Part shown: piece by piece, positions 1 to 9,012 of the stretch
Layout: each line of letters begins with the position of its first letter
Position numbering within the stretch: the stretch's first letter is position 1
Source: Albimonas sp963977235
GTDB lineage: Bacteria > Pseudomonadota > Alphaproteobacteria > Rhodobacterales > Rhodobacteraceae
DNA: 64,000 nucleotides
NCBI RefSeq assembly: GCF_963977235.1
Contig: NZ_CAXBOD010000002.1
Coordinates: 248,001 to 312,000, forward strand
Direction of reading: 5' to 3'
The notes under the pieces: model-generated
What the model was told of the DNA's origin: nothing
Seen by the model: the letters and a program-made list of their open reading frames with translations, nothing else
Database searches by the model: none
Position numbers and translations under genes: made by a program

Positions 1-524
1 TGATAGGGGGCCAGGTCCCAGAACGGCGAGGCGTAGCCGTTCAGCGGGTCGGGCATCACGTCGGCGACCGTGGGATAGAGCGAGAACGCCAGCACGATCA
101 GGAACAGGACCAGCCCGCCCGCCCGCCGCGTCCCCTCGAGGATCAGCAGGTAGAAGACGATCGAGACCCAGCGCGCCGTGTCGGGGGCGGCGTATTCCCA
201 GCCCTGCTCGAGGCTCGCGTTGGCGGTGGCCGCCATGTAGCCGCCGGTGGCGAAGGCGATCAGGGTCAGCGCCCAGTCGATCGCGCCCGCGCCCGTGTCG
301 CGCCGCAGCGGGAACACCAGGAAGGCCAGCCCCAGGAAGGCCGCCCCCAGGATATACAGATACGCCCCCTGGATCAGCACGATCCCGAACGCCTGGATGT
401 TGAAAAGCTGGTGGATCGCCAGCGCCACGCCGGCAAGCGTGATGGCTATGGCCAGCGCGCGGGCGGGGGCGGGCAGGGGCGCGGGAGCGGTCCCGGCGAT
501 CTCGCGACGTTCGGCCTCGTCCAT
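1..524 (-). CDS. TRAP transporter fused permease (4TM/12TM type), partial
   Basis: Only the first about 174 codons are present; the gene runs off the left edge. The ATG is followed by a short charged stretch (MDEAERRE), then several hydrophobic helices and the segment QLFNIQAFGIVLIQGAYLY typical of the amino-terminal part of fused DctQM-like TRAP permeases paired with TAXI binding proteins. It would sit in the inner membrane and import an organic substrate with an ion gradient. The upstream gene on the same strand is the TAXI binding protein, which supports the call. The substrate is unknown. Confidence 0.8.
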   Translation of the reverse strand, partial: MDEAERREIAGTAPAPLPAPARALAIAITLAGVALAIHQLFNIQAFGIVLIQGAYLYILGAAFLGLAFLVFPLRRDTGAGAIDWALTLIAFATGGYMAATANASLEQGWEYAAPDTARWVSIVFYLLILEGTRRAGGLVLFLIVLAFSLYPTVADVMPDPLNGYASPFWDLAPY

Positions 525-772
525 CTTCGGCGGGGTCCTTCAGGCTGGAACGGTGTGGGATCGCGGTCGGACTCAGGGCCGGGACGCGACGGTCTGTGAG
601 GGCGGAGGGCGCCGCGGGCGGGGTTCGCATCGTCGGTCTGCCGCGCCGCCTGCGCCCGACCGCGCGAGGCCCCGGCTGAGGGCCGGGGCGCGCGTCGCGA
701 GACGGGCGGGCGCGCTCGCCGTCCCCGGCCGCGGCGGCCCAGGGCGCATGCGGCTGGCGACGGCGAGGCGGA

Positions 773-797
773 GCGGGGGCCGGCGGCCGGCCCCCGC
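773..797 (-). terminator. Hairpin after TAXI gene (attenuator or mRNA processing)
   Basis: A perfect 11-bp GC stem (773-783 with 787-797, 3-nt loop) begins seven bases after the TAXI stop codon. A second strong stem lies at 669-689. No T-run follows, so partial termination or 3'-end protection is more likely than full termination. This would give more binding protein than permease. The functional reading is inference. Confidence 0.45.
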
Positions 798-803
798 GCG
801 CGA

Positions 804-1952
804 TCAGAAGACGACCGGCAGGCCCGCGTCGGTCAGCGCCTTGCGGCGGGCGTCGCCCCAGGCGGCTTCCCAGTCATCGGGGGACTCGCCCTCGAGCGCG
901 GTCCACGCGTCCTGCAGGACCTTCTGACGCTCGATCAGGGCGTCGTTGTGGGCCTGGGCCGCGTCGGTCCACTTGCCGGCTTCCTTGAAGTAGCGGATGG
1001 CGCCGTCGTGGTAGGGGACCACCCACTCGAAGTTCTGGTACTCCATCGCCCAGCCGTCGATGCCCGGGGCCTTGCCCGCGTAGGCGTCGTAGAGCTCGAA
1101 CATCGCCTTGGTCTGGTTGTAGACGAGGTCCTCGTCCTGGTCGGCGTAGGCGATCAGCACCGGGTAGGGATAGGCGGCCGAGGGGATGCCCCCTTCGGTG
1201 GTCGCGGCGACCGCGCCCTTGGTGGCCACGACCGGCTGGAAGTAGGGGGCGATCGACAGCATCCGGTCGAGGCCTTCCTTGTTCTCGGGGTCGATCTCGG
1301 GCCACATCAGGCCGCGCGGGGAGGCCTCCATCTGGAAGGCCGAGCCCGAGGTCATGATCGCGTAGGCCGCGTCCACGTCGCCGTTGACCATGCCGTTCCA
1401 GCTGTCGCCGTAGCCGCCGAACTCGACCACCTCGACGTCGTCCCAGGTCAGGCCGCCATAGGCGAGGTAGGCCTCCATGTTGACGTTCAGCGCGGGCGCG
1501 CCCTTCACGTAGGCCACCCGCTTGCCTTTCAGGTCGGCGTAGGTCTCGACGCCCGCGTCCTTGGCCACGCCCACCGCCAGCGCCGCCTCGCCGGAGTTGT
1601 TCATCGATACCAGGCGCACCGACTGCGGGCCCCAGCGCTCGGTTCCGAACTCGAACACGCCCTCCTGGAGCATGTAGATGCCCACGCCCATCGCCGAGAA
1701 CGGCGCCTTGCGCTGGCGCACCGGCTCCATGCGGGCGATGTCGTTCTTGCCGGGCAGGATGCGCAGGTTGGTCCCGGTGGCGTCCTGCATGGCCGCCCCG
1801 ATGGCCACCGCCTGGGCATAGCCCGAGGAGCCGGTGTCGTAGGCCGTCCAGACCAGCTGGTCGGGCAGCTGCAGTTCTGCGGCGGTGGCGGGGATGGCGG
1901 CGAGCGCAGCGGCGGCGACGCCCGCGGCGCAGAGCGCGCGAAGGTGCTTCAT
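804..1952 (-). CDS. TAXI family TRAP transporter solute-binding protein
   Basis: 382 residues. A Sec signal peptide (MKHLRALCAAG...ATAAE) is followed by a TAXI fold: the LVWTAYDTGSSGYAQ segment at the mature N-terminus, then RLVSMNNSGEAALAVGVA and KGKRVAYVKGAPALN. It acts in the periplasm, handing substrate to the TRAP permease downstream. The start at 1952 is chosen because GGGAGGA lies just upstream and the signal peptide begins there; the frame stays open further upstream but that stretch is not protein-like. The 280-bp gap to the permease holds hairpins. TAXI proteins often bind dicarboxylates or amino acids, but the ligand cannot be read here. Confidence 0.9.
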   Translation of the reverse strand: MKHLRALCAAGVAAAALAAIPATAAELQLPDQLVWTAYDTGSSGYAQAVAIGAAMQDATGTNLRILPGKNDIARMEPVRQRKAPFSAMGVGIYMLQEGVFEFGTERWGPQSVRLVSMNNSGEAALAVGVAKDAGVETYADLKGKRVAYVKGAPALNVNMEAYLAYGGLTWDDVEVVEFGGYGDSWNGMVNGDVDAAYAIMTSGSAFQMEASPRGLMWPEIDPENKEGLDRMLSIAPYFQPVVATKGAVAATTEGGIPSAAYPYPVLIAYADQDEDLVYNQTKAMFELYDAYAGKAPGIDGWAMEYQNFEWVVPYHDGAIRYFKEAGKWTDAAQAHNDALIERQKVLQDAWTALEGESPDDWEAAWGDARRKALTDAGLPVVF

Positions 1953-2272
1953 GGATTCCTCCCGGTTTGCGGTCCGGCCGCGTTGGTCGCAGCCTTGGCG
2001 TTCGATTTGCGGCGTCAACCTTGAGGCAAACCCGCAGGCAGTCAAGGTGACGGGCGCGGCGCCTGACCGGATTCCCCGCGCGTCGGCGCAGGGCGGGGGC
2101 GAAAGCGTGAATTCCGGGGCGCGCACGGCGACGTTGCGGCGCCGCAATCCTGACCACGATGATCGGGATTGACGAATCCGACTGTTTCGCTCAGAAAATA
2201 GGAAGACGCCGGCGGAGAGGGGAATGGCCCCGTCAAATCGGCGTCGGAGACGACTTGGAGCGGAGCGAACGC
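1953..2272. promoter_or_regulatory. Divergent intergenic region, TAXI / hemP unit
   Basis: 320 bases between the divergent TAXI gene and the small hemP unit, so it must hold promoters for both. It contains a 14-bp palindrome, GGATT-GACG-AATCC, at 2166-2179, overlapping a TTGACG that could be a -35 box for the rightward unit. No convincing -10 was found. An iron-responsive operator would be expected upstream of hemP, but I cannot assign one. Confidence 0.35.
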
Positions 2273-2431
2273 ATGCTGCAGTCCTTGTTCAGGCGATCCC
2301 TCGCCACGGGGGGAACCCTCCGCCCGACGGCCGAGCGGACCGAGGCCTGGACGGCGCTGCTGGCCGGCGATCTCGCCCCGCTCGACATCAGTGTTGAACG
2401 CTGGCTCGACCGGCTTGAGGAGGCGAGATGA
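2273..2431 (+). CDS. Small conserved-context protein upstream of hemP
   Basis: A 52-residue protein (MLQSLFRRSLATGGTLRPTA...WLDRLEEAR) whose stop overlaps the hemP start as ATGA, so the two are probably translationally coupled. The ATG at 2273 has a purine-rich GGAGCGGAG segment upstream. The frame is open back to 2159, but that ATG has no ribosome site. The protein is soluble, with no membrane segment and no family I recognise. Coupling to hemP suggests a role in heme or iron homeostasis; this is inference from position only. Confidence 0.55.
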   Translation: MLQSLFRRSLATGGTLRPTAERTEAWTALLAGDLAPLDISVERWLDRLEEAR

Positions 2432-2667
2432 GCTATCTCCGACCGATTTCCGAACCTGGCTCCCCCGCCGCCGCGGCGCAGGACGCGCAGGCTCGCGCGC
2501 AGTCCTCGGGCGCCGATCGCGCCCGCCGCGAGGCGGAGCTGAAATCGCCCCCGATGCACGACGCCCGGGCGCTGACCGACGGCGGCTCCGAGGCGCGCAT
2601 CGTGCTCGACGGCGCGGTCTACACGCTGCGGGTGACCCGGCTGAAAAAGCTGATCCTGACGAAGTAA
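2428..2667 (+). CDS. hemP: HemP/HmuP-family hemin uptake protein
   Basis: 79 residues. The first 50 are disordered and Ala/Glu-rich. The last 25 (RIVLDGAVYTLRVTRLKKLILTK) match the HemP family core, in which the ending L-x-x-T-x-x-x-K-L-I-L-T-K is diagnostic. HemP/HmuP proteins are linked to heme uptake, in some bacteria as activators of heme-receptor genes. Here no heme receptor or transporter is adjacent, which is unusual. A strong hairpin follows the gene. Confidence 0.85.
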   Translation: MSYLRPISEPGSPAAAAQDAQARAQSSGADRARREAELKSPPMHDARALTDGGSEARIVLDGAVYTLRVTRLKKLILTK

Positions 2668-2711
2668 GATTGCCCGGCGGCGTCGACGCCGCGGGCCGAG
2701 GGGCAGACCGC

Positions 2712-2734
2712 AAGGGGGCGCCAGGCGCCCCCTT
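2712..2734 (+). terminator. Terminator-like hairpin after hemP
   Basis: The near-perfect inverted repeat AAGGGGGCGCC / GGCGCCCCCTT lies 45 bases after the hemP stop, between hemP and the convergent GntR gene. It could serve both strands. The T-run is weak (CTTCG). Confidence 0.6.
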
Positions 2735-2772
2735 CGCATGTCCGCGGGGCGCCTGAGGTCGGGCGGGCCGGG

Positions 2773-3555
2773 TCAGGAGTTCCGGGCGGGCCGGGTCAGG
2801 GCCTGGGCCAGCGACATCGGCGCGCTCGGCCGCTCGTCGAGGTCGAGGCCAGAGCGCAGGTCGACGATGTGCCCGCGCATGATCTCGGCCGCGGCCTCGC
2901 CGTCATGGGTCTCGAGCGCCTCGAGCAGGGCGGAGTGGGCGTGGCTCTCGCAGGTGGCGTCGGCCCGCCGCCAGTAGAGCGCGATGATCAGCGACGAGCG
3001 CGCCACCAGCGCGCGCACGATCCCCGCCAGCACCTGCTGGTCGGCGATGTCGCAGATCCGGACGTGAAAATCCCCAGACAGCGCCAGCGAGCGTCCCTTG
3101 TCGTCGGCCGCGACCGTGGCGTGCTCATGAGCCAGGTGCGCGCGCAGGGCGGCGCATTGCGCAGGCGTGGCGACCTCGGCGGCCAGGCGCGCGACGCGCG
3201 GCTCGATCAGGGCGCGGGCTTCGAAGACTTCGTTCGCCTCGCGCCGCGTGGGGCGGGCGACGAAGGCGCCGCGGTTGCGCTCGATGGTGGCGAGGCCGGA
3301 ATGGGCCAGCGCGTGCAGCGCCTGGCGGGCGACGGTGCGCGAGGCGCCGAACAGCTCGCCGACCTCGTCCTCCGAGAGCTTGGCGCCGGGTGCGATCCGA
3401 TGCTCGATGATCGCGGCGTGCAGGCGCGCGCAGATGTCGAGCGCCCGCCCCGGGGGCAGGGAGAACAGCCGCCCGGCTTCTTCGCCGGGGGTGGGCGCGT
3501 CCTGCGCCGCGAGGGCGGCGTCGTCCAGGCCGGGGCTGTCTTCGCCGAGGGTCAT
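2773..3555 (-). CDS. FCD-domain GntR family transcriptional regulator
   Basis: 260 residues. A winged-helix DNA-binding domain (about residues 38-100; KLSEDEVGELFGASRTVARQAL) is followed by an all-helical FCD ligand domain. The FCD domain carries the usual metal-ligand positions: a D-F-H in SGDFHVRICD and later His residues in the HSALLEAL and RGHIVDL helices. It is transcribed divergently from the ABC importer/racemase operon that starts at 3902, so it is probably that operon's repressor, responding to the imported compound or a product. The N-terminal 35 residues are low-complexity and the start could be slightly downstream. Confidence 0.88.
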   Translation of the reverse strand: MTLGEDSPGLDDAALAAQDAPTPGEEAGRLFSLPPGRALDICARLHAAIIEHRIAPGAKLSEDEVGELFGASRTVARQALHALAHSGLATIERNRGAFVARPTRREANEVFEARALIEPRVARLAAEVATPAQCAALRAHLAHEHATVAADDKGRSLALSGDFHVRICDIADQQVLAGIVRALVARSSLIIALYWRRADATCESHAHSALLEALETHDGEAAAEIMRGHIVDLRSGLDLDERPSAPMSLAQALTRPARNS

Positions 3556-3901
3556 CCGTGCGTCCTGCGGGTTGCGTCGCCAGATCGATATCGCAAGCCG
3601 AACGGCGACGCAAAGCCGTCGGATCGGATACGTTACACTATGACATGGATACGAAAGCGATAAGCATCGTGTTCAATATGCCCATGGATGCGGCGCCGCC
3701 CTGCACAGGCGCCCGCCGCTTCGGCAGTTGCGCGTCGATCGGCGGCTTCGCCGCGCCGCGCCATTGCGCCCCGGCGGCCCTGCGCAGAGGCTTCGCGGCA
3801 GGCGGCGCGAGCCTCGCGTCCCGGCGCGAAACTGGCACGCGGCTTGCTCCGCTTGACGGGGCGCGCCGGGCGAGGCGCGGCAGGGGAGGGACGGGCAGGG
3901 C
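3556..3901. promoter_or_regulatory. Divergent control region, GntR / ABC operon
   Basis: 346 bases with no gene. Positions about 3585-3690 are markedly more AT-rich than the surroundings (TACGTTACACTATGACATGG) and are the likely site of both promoters and the GntR operator. A CGATATCG palindrome lies near 3586. The rest (3700-3900) is GC-rich leader. Confidence 0.4.
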
Positions 3902-4891
<990 letters not shown>

Positions 4892-4962
4892 GCGCAGCCG
4901 CGCCGCGAACACTTCGGAGCGGTCCGCCTGGCCGCTTCGCAACAGGGAGAAGGCAAGAGGGT

Positions 4963-6264
4963 ATGGCCGAGATGAAGAAAGTCACGACGAAGAACGGCGG
5001 CTGGAGCCGGCGCGCGGTGCTCAAGGGCGGCGCGGCGGCGGTGGGGGCCGCGGCGGGCTCTGGCGTGCTGGGCGCGCCGATGATCTGGGCGCAGGAGATC
5101 AAGGACGTCACGCTGCGCCAGTTCGGCACCGGCGTCTCGAACCTCAACGAGGTCGGACAGAAGGTGAAGGAGGATCTGGGCTTCACGCTGGAGATGACGG
5201 CGCTGGACTCCGACTCCGTCACCCAGCGCGCGGCGACGCAGCCCAACAGTTTCGACATCGCCGACATCGAGTACTGGATCTGCAAGAAGATCTGGGGCGC
5301 GGGCAACCTGCAGGCGATGGATACCTCCAGGATCGCCAACTACGACAAGATCGTGGGCATCTTCAAATCGGGCAAGCTGACCGACGACAGCGTCATCGCC
5401 CAGGGCACCGCGCCGCATACTGTGGGCTTCACCGAGGGGCCCGGCTCGACGTCGTTTGCCGACGAAGAGACCGGCTGGATGACGCTGATCCCCACGATCT
5501 ACAACGCCGACACGCTGGGCATCCGCCCCGACCTGATCGGCCGGCCGATCCGGAACTGGCATGAGCTGCTGAACCCGGAGTTCGAGGGCAAGGCCTCGAT
5601 CCTCGACATTTCCTCGATCGGGATCATGGACATGGCCATGGTCTGCGAGTCGATGGGCGAGATCTCCTACGGCGACAAGGGCAACATGACCCAGGAGGAG
5701 ATCGACAAGACCATCGCGATCTTCATCGACGCCAAGAGGCGCGGCCAGTTCCGGGCCTTCTGGAAGAGCTTCGACGAGAGCGTGAACTTCATGGCCTCGG
5801 GCGAGGTGGTGATCCAGTCGATGTGGTCGCCCGCGATCACCGCGGTGAAGTCGAAGGGCATCCCCTGCGTCTACCAGCCGCTGGAGGAGGGGTATCGGAG
5901 CTGGGGCGGGGGCATCGGCCTGTCGAAGGCGCTCTCGGGGATCGAGCTGGAGGCGGCCTACGAGTACATCAACTGGTATCTCTCGGGCTGGGTCGGCGGC
6001 TTCCTGATGCGCCAGGGCTACTATTCGGCGGTGCCCGAGACCTCGAAGGAGTTCATGAGCGCCAACGAGTGGGGCTACTGGTTCGAGGGCAAGGAGGCGG
6101 TCGAGCCGATCGCCAACCCGTTCGGCGACGTGATGGCCCAGCCGGGCGAGGTGCGCGACGGCGGCTCGTTCTACGAGCGCATGGGCTCGGTCGCCTGCTG
6201 GAACGCGGTGATGGACGAGAACAAGTACCTGGTCCGCAAGTGGAACGAGTTCATCGCCGCCTGA
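4963..6264 (+). CDS. ABC importer substrate-binding protein with Tat signal
   Basis: 433 residues, PotD-like extracellular solute-binding protein. The N-terminus has a twin-arginine signal (WSRRAVLKGGAAAVG...MIWAQ), so it is exported folded. The start at 4963 follows GGGAGAAGGCAAGAGG; the frame opens at 4888, but the extra 25 residues precede the Tat motif and are probably not translated. Later segments (GGGIGLSKAL, AYEYINWYLSGWVGGFLMRQGYYSAVP) match polyamine-type binding proteins. It is the second gene of the importer operon, and a 140-bp gap with a palindromic repeat separates it from the permeases. Confidence 0.92.
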   Translation: MAEMKKVTTKNGGWSRRAVLKGGAAAVGAAAGSGVLGAPMIWAQEIKDVTLRQFGTGVSNLNEVGQKVKEDLGFTLEMTALDSDSVTQRAATQPNSFDIADIEYWICKKIWGAGNLQAMDTSRIANYDKIVGIFKSGKLTDDSVIAQGTAPHTVGFTEGPGSTSFADEETGWMTLIPTIYNADTLGIRPDLIGRPIRNWHELLNPEFEGKASILDISSIGIMDMAMVCESMGEISYGDKGNMTQEEIDKTIAIFIDAKRRGQFRAFWKSFDESVNFMASGEVVIQSMWSPAITAVKSKGIPCVYQPLEEGYRSWGGGIGLSKALSGIELEAAYEYINWYLSGWVGGFLMRQGYYSAVPETSKEFMSANEWGYWFEGKEAVEPIANPFGDVMAQPGEVRDGGSFYERMGSVACWNAVMDENKYLVRKWNEFIAA

Positions 6265-6270
6265 TGCGGC

Positions 6271-6331
6271 GGTCGGCGGGACGGCTCTGTTTCGCGCCTG
6301 CGGCGCGAAAGGCGCCCGCCCGCCGACCCCG
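6271..6331 (+). repeat. REP-like palindromic repeat, copy A
   Basis: Located seven bases after the binding-protein stop. It begins GGTCGGCGGGACGGCTCT and ends GCCCGCCCGCCGACCCCG, with an inner hairpin TTTCGCGCC-TGC-GGCGCGAAA. The outer ends are complementary. The same ends recur at 8867, 16079, 17632 and 20434. In this position it could act as a 3'-stabilising hairpin between the binding protein and permease cistrons. Confidence 0.75.
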
Positions 6332-6403
6332 GGACACGCTTCCGGCCTCCGCCTGCGTGGCGGGGGCCGGGGTTGGGGATGACCGACACGCGGGGACGCT
6401 GAG

Positions 6404-7318
6404 ATGACCGACATGCCCGTCGAAGCCGCGCCGCCGGCCGAGAAGTCGCAGGCTTCCGAGGTGCGCGCGCTGCCCGGCTGGCTGGCGTCGTGGCTGCTGG
6501 TCAGCCCGCTGGCGCTGGTGCTGGCGGTGTTTCTGCTGATCCCCATCGCGGTGATCTGCATCGTGTCGTTCTGGGGCTATAACGAGTGGTCGTTCTTCCC
6601 CGACTTCACCCTGGAGAACTACGAGTATCTGCTGACCTCCCCGGTGACCTGGGCGACCTATCTCAACACGCTGAAATACGTGGCGCTGTCGTGGCTGTTC
6701 ACCGCGGCGATCGGCTTCACGGTGGCCTATTTCCTGGCCTTCCACGTCCGCTCGACCGTGTGGCAGGTGGCGCTGTTCCTGCTGTGCACGATCCCGTTCT
6801 GGACCTCGAACATCATCCGGATGATCTCGTGGGTGCCGTTCCTGGGACGCAACGGGCTGGCCAACCAGTTCCTGCAGGGGATCGGGGTGATCGACGCGCC
6901 GCTGGAGTTCCTGCTGTTCTCGGACTTCGCGGTCGTGCTGGCCTTCGTGCACCTCTACACGCTGTTCATGGTGGTGCCGATCTTCAACTCGATGATGCGC
7001 ATCGACCGGTCCCTGATCGAGGCGGCGCGGGACCAGGGGGCGTCGGGTTTCCAGATCCTGACCAACGTGATCCTGCCGCTGGCCAAGCCGGGGCTGATGA
7101 TCGGCTCGATCTTCGTGGTCACGCTGGTGATGGGGGACTTCATCACCGTGCGGTTCATGAGCGGGTCGCAGTCGGCCTCCGTCGGGCGGATCATCCAGAA
7201 CGAGATCGCGCTGCTGCAGTATCCGGCCGCCGCGGCCTCGGCGGTGGTGCTGCTGATCACGGTGCTGATCATGATCGCCGTGATGCTGCGGCTGGTCGAC
7301 ATCCGCAAGGAGCTCTGA
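6404..7318 (+). CDS. ABC importer permease 1 (PotB-like)
   Basis: 304 residues with about six membrane helices. The first is LLVSPLALVLAVFLLIPIAV. The EAA loop that contacts the ATPase lies around residues 200-225 (IEAARDQGASGFQILTNVILPLAKPG). It is an inner-membrane channel subunit of the PotBC type. The start ATG at 6404 follows GGGGACGCTGAG. Permease 2 begins four bases after the stop, so the two are co-translated. Confidence 0.92.
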   Translation: MTDMPVEAAPPAEKSQASEVRALPGWLASWLLVSPLALVLAVFLLIPIAVICIVSFWGYNEWSFFPDFTLENYEYLLTSPVTWATYLNTLKYVALSWLFTAAIGFTVAYFLAFHVRSTVWQVALFLLCTIPFWTSNIIRMISWVPFLGRNGLANQFLQGIGVIDAPLEFLLFSDFAVVLAFVHLYTLFMVVPIFNSMMRIDRSLIEAARDQGASGFQILTNVILPLAKPGLMIGSIFVVTLVMGDFITVRFMSGSQSASVGRIIQNEIALLQYPAAAASAVVLLITVLIMIAVMLRLVDIRKEL

Positions 7319-7321
7319 GCC

Positions 7322-8164
7322 ATGTCCGAGAAGCGCGGCGCGGCGTTCTATGTCCTGGCCGGGGTGTTCGCCCTGTTCGTGGCGTTCCTTTATGGGCCGA
7401 TCGTGACCATCGCGATCCTCAGCTTCCAGGGGCCGCAGGGGGGGCTGACGTTCCCGATGAACGGGGTCTCGGCGCACTGGTTCTTCGACCTGTTCGAGCA
7501 GCAGGCGGTGGGGGATTTCTGGGGGGCGTTCTCGCGCAGCTTCAGGCTGGGGCTGATGGTGATGGTGGTGACGGTCGTGGTCTCGGTGATGGCGGGGCTG
7601 GCGTTCCGGCGGCGGTTCTTCGGGGCCACCTGGCTGTTCTACCTGGCGGTGACCTCGCTGATCATTCCCTCGATCCTGGTCAGCCTGGGGGTGGGGCTGA
7701 TGTTCGACATCGCCGGAATCACGCCGCGGTGGTTCAGCTCGGCCTTCGGGTCGCAGCTGACCTGGACGCTGCCGTTCGGGCTGCTGATCATGTTCGCGGT
7801 GTTCAACCGGTTCGACAAGAGCTACGAGGAGGCCGCCCGCGATCTGGGCGCCACGCCCTGGCAGACGGTGCGATATGTGGTGCTGCCGATCATCGGGCCC
7901 TCGCTGATCGGGGTGGCGCTGTTCGGCTTCACGCTGAGCTATGACGAGTTCGCGCGCACGCTGATGACGGCGGGGTCGAAGAACACGCTGCCGCTGGAGA
8001 TCTTCGGGATGACCACCAACGTGACCACGCCGGTGCTGTATGCGCTGGGGACGATGACGACGGTGTTCAGCTTCCTGATTATCTGCGGGGCGCTGGCGGC
8101 GGTGGCGCTGATGCGGCGACGCAAGGCGCGCGGGCCCTCGGACGCCGGCAAGGGGATGGTGTGA
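7322..8164 (+). CDS. ABC importer permease 2 (PotC-like)
   Basis: 280 residues with six predicted helices and an EAA loop (EEAARDLGATPWQTVRYVVLP). It forms the heterodimeric channel with the preceding permease. Its last codons, ATG GTG TGA, overlap the GTG start of the racemase by four bases, tying import to the downstream enzyme. Confidence 0.92.
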   Translation: MSEKRGAAFYVLAGVFALFVAFLYGPIVTIAILSFQGPQGGLTFPMNGVSAHWFFDLFEQQAVGDFWGAFSRSFRLGLMVMVVTVVVSVMAGLAFRRRFFGATWLFYLAVTSLIIPSILVSLGVGLMFDIAGITPRWFSSAFGSQLTWTLPFGLLIMFAVFNRFDKSYEEAARDLGATPWQTVRYVVLPIIGPSLIGVALFGFTLSYDEFARTLMTAGSKNTLPLEIFGMTTNVTTPVLYALGTMTTVFSFLIICGALAAVALMRRRKARGPSDAGKGMV

Positions 8165-8853
8165 ACGCCATGCGGCTGCTGGTCCTCAATCCGAACTCGA
8201 CCGCTTCGATGACCCGCTCGATCGGGGCGGCGGCGCGGGCCGTGGCGGCGCCTGGAACCGAGATCGCGGCGCTGAACCCCGCGGGCTCGCCGCCCGCGAT
8301 CCAGGGGGCGGCGGACGGCGAGGCGGCGCTGCCGCATCTGCTGGCGCTGCACCGGGCGGAGACGGCGCGGCTTGCGCCCGCCGCCGCGGTGATCGCCTGT
8401 TTCGACGACACCGGGGTGTGGGAGCTGAAGGCGAGCGCGCGCCATCCGGTGATCGGGATCGGCGAGGCGGGGATGATCGCGGCGGCGCTGCTGGGGCGGC
8501 GGTTCTCGATCGTGACCACGCTGGAGATCTCGGTGCCGGTGATCGCCGAGAACGCGGCGCGCTACGGGTTCGGCGAGCGGTGCGCGAGGGTGCGCGCCTC
8601 GGGCGTGCCGGTGCTGGCGCTGGAGGAGGACCCCGAGGCCTCGGCCCGCGCGGTGCGCGCGGAAGTGATTCGGGCCGCGGCCGAGGACGGGATCGAGGCG
8701 GTGGTTCTGGGCTGCGCGGGGATGGCGCATCTGGCCGAGGGGATGGCGGCCGACGCCGGTCTGCCGGTGATCGACGGGGTCGCGGCGGCGGTGCGCCTGG
8801 CCGAGGCGATGCATGGACTGCCGGGGATGGGGGGCGTCGTCCGCGCCGCTTGA
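8161..8853 (+). CDS. Hydantoin / Asp-Glu racemase family protein
   Basis: About 230 residues. The N-terminus (MRLLVLNPNSTASMT) and two cysteines in conserved settings, IACFDDTG and VVLGCAGM, are the catalytic pair of the HyuA/Asp-Glu racemase superfamily. The likely reaction is racemisation of a hydantoin or related amide at C5 by a two-base mechanism in the cytoplasm. The GTG at 8161 overlaps the permease stop and has AGGGG five bases upstream; an ATG at 8170 gives the more usual N-terminus. Coupling to an importer suggests it acts on the imported compound. Maleate-isomerase-like activity is an alternative. Confidence 0.85.
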   Translation: MNAMRLLVLNPNSTASMTRSIGAAARAVAAPGTEIAALNPAGSPPAIQGAADGEAALPHLLALHRAETARLAPAAAVIACFDDTGVWELKASARHPVIGIGEAGMIAAALLGRRFSIVTTLEISVPVIAENAARYGFGERCARVRASGVPVLALEEDPEASARAVRAEVIRAAAEDGIEAVVLGCAGMAHLAEGMAADAGLPVIDGVAAAVRLAEAMHGLPGMGGVVRAA

Positions 8854-8866
8854 GCAGGGGGGGGCG

Positions 8867-8924
8867 GGTCGACGGGCGGCTCTGTCGCGGGCAGGGCCCG
8901 CGAGGCGCCCGCCCGCCGACCCCG
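8867..8924 (+). repeat. REP-like palindromic repeat, copy B
   Basis: Same orientation and ends as copy A (GGTCGACGGGCGGCTCTG ... GCCCGCCCGCCGACCCCG). The inner hairpin, TCGCGGGC / GCCCGCGA, differs in sequence but is again self-complementary. It starts 13 bases after the racemase stop. Confidence 0.75.
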
Positions 8925-9012
8925 TCGGCGATCCGCTCGGAGCGCGCCGATTGTTTCAATTCTAGGCAGGTCGCTCTTGACAGAAATGGCGCGCGCGAGG
9001 CCTTTCGGGGTC

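Noticed and set aside
2159..2272. Longer start for the small gene upstream of hemP
   Set aside because: The ATG at 2159 lacks a ribosome site and its Arg-rich lead is unlike protein; ATG 2273 has one.
8977..9012. TTG 8977 as the start of the acetyltransferase
   Set aside because: It overlaps a TTGACA that could be a promoter and has no ribosome site; ATG 9013 gives the normal distance to the fold.
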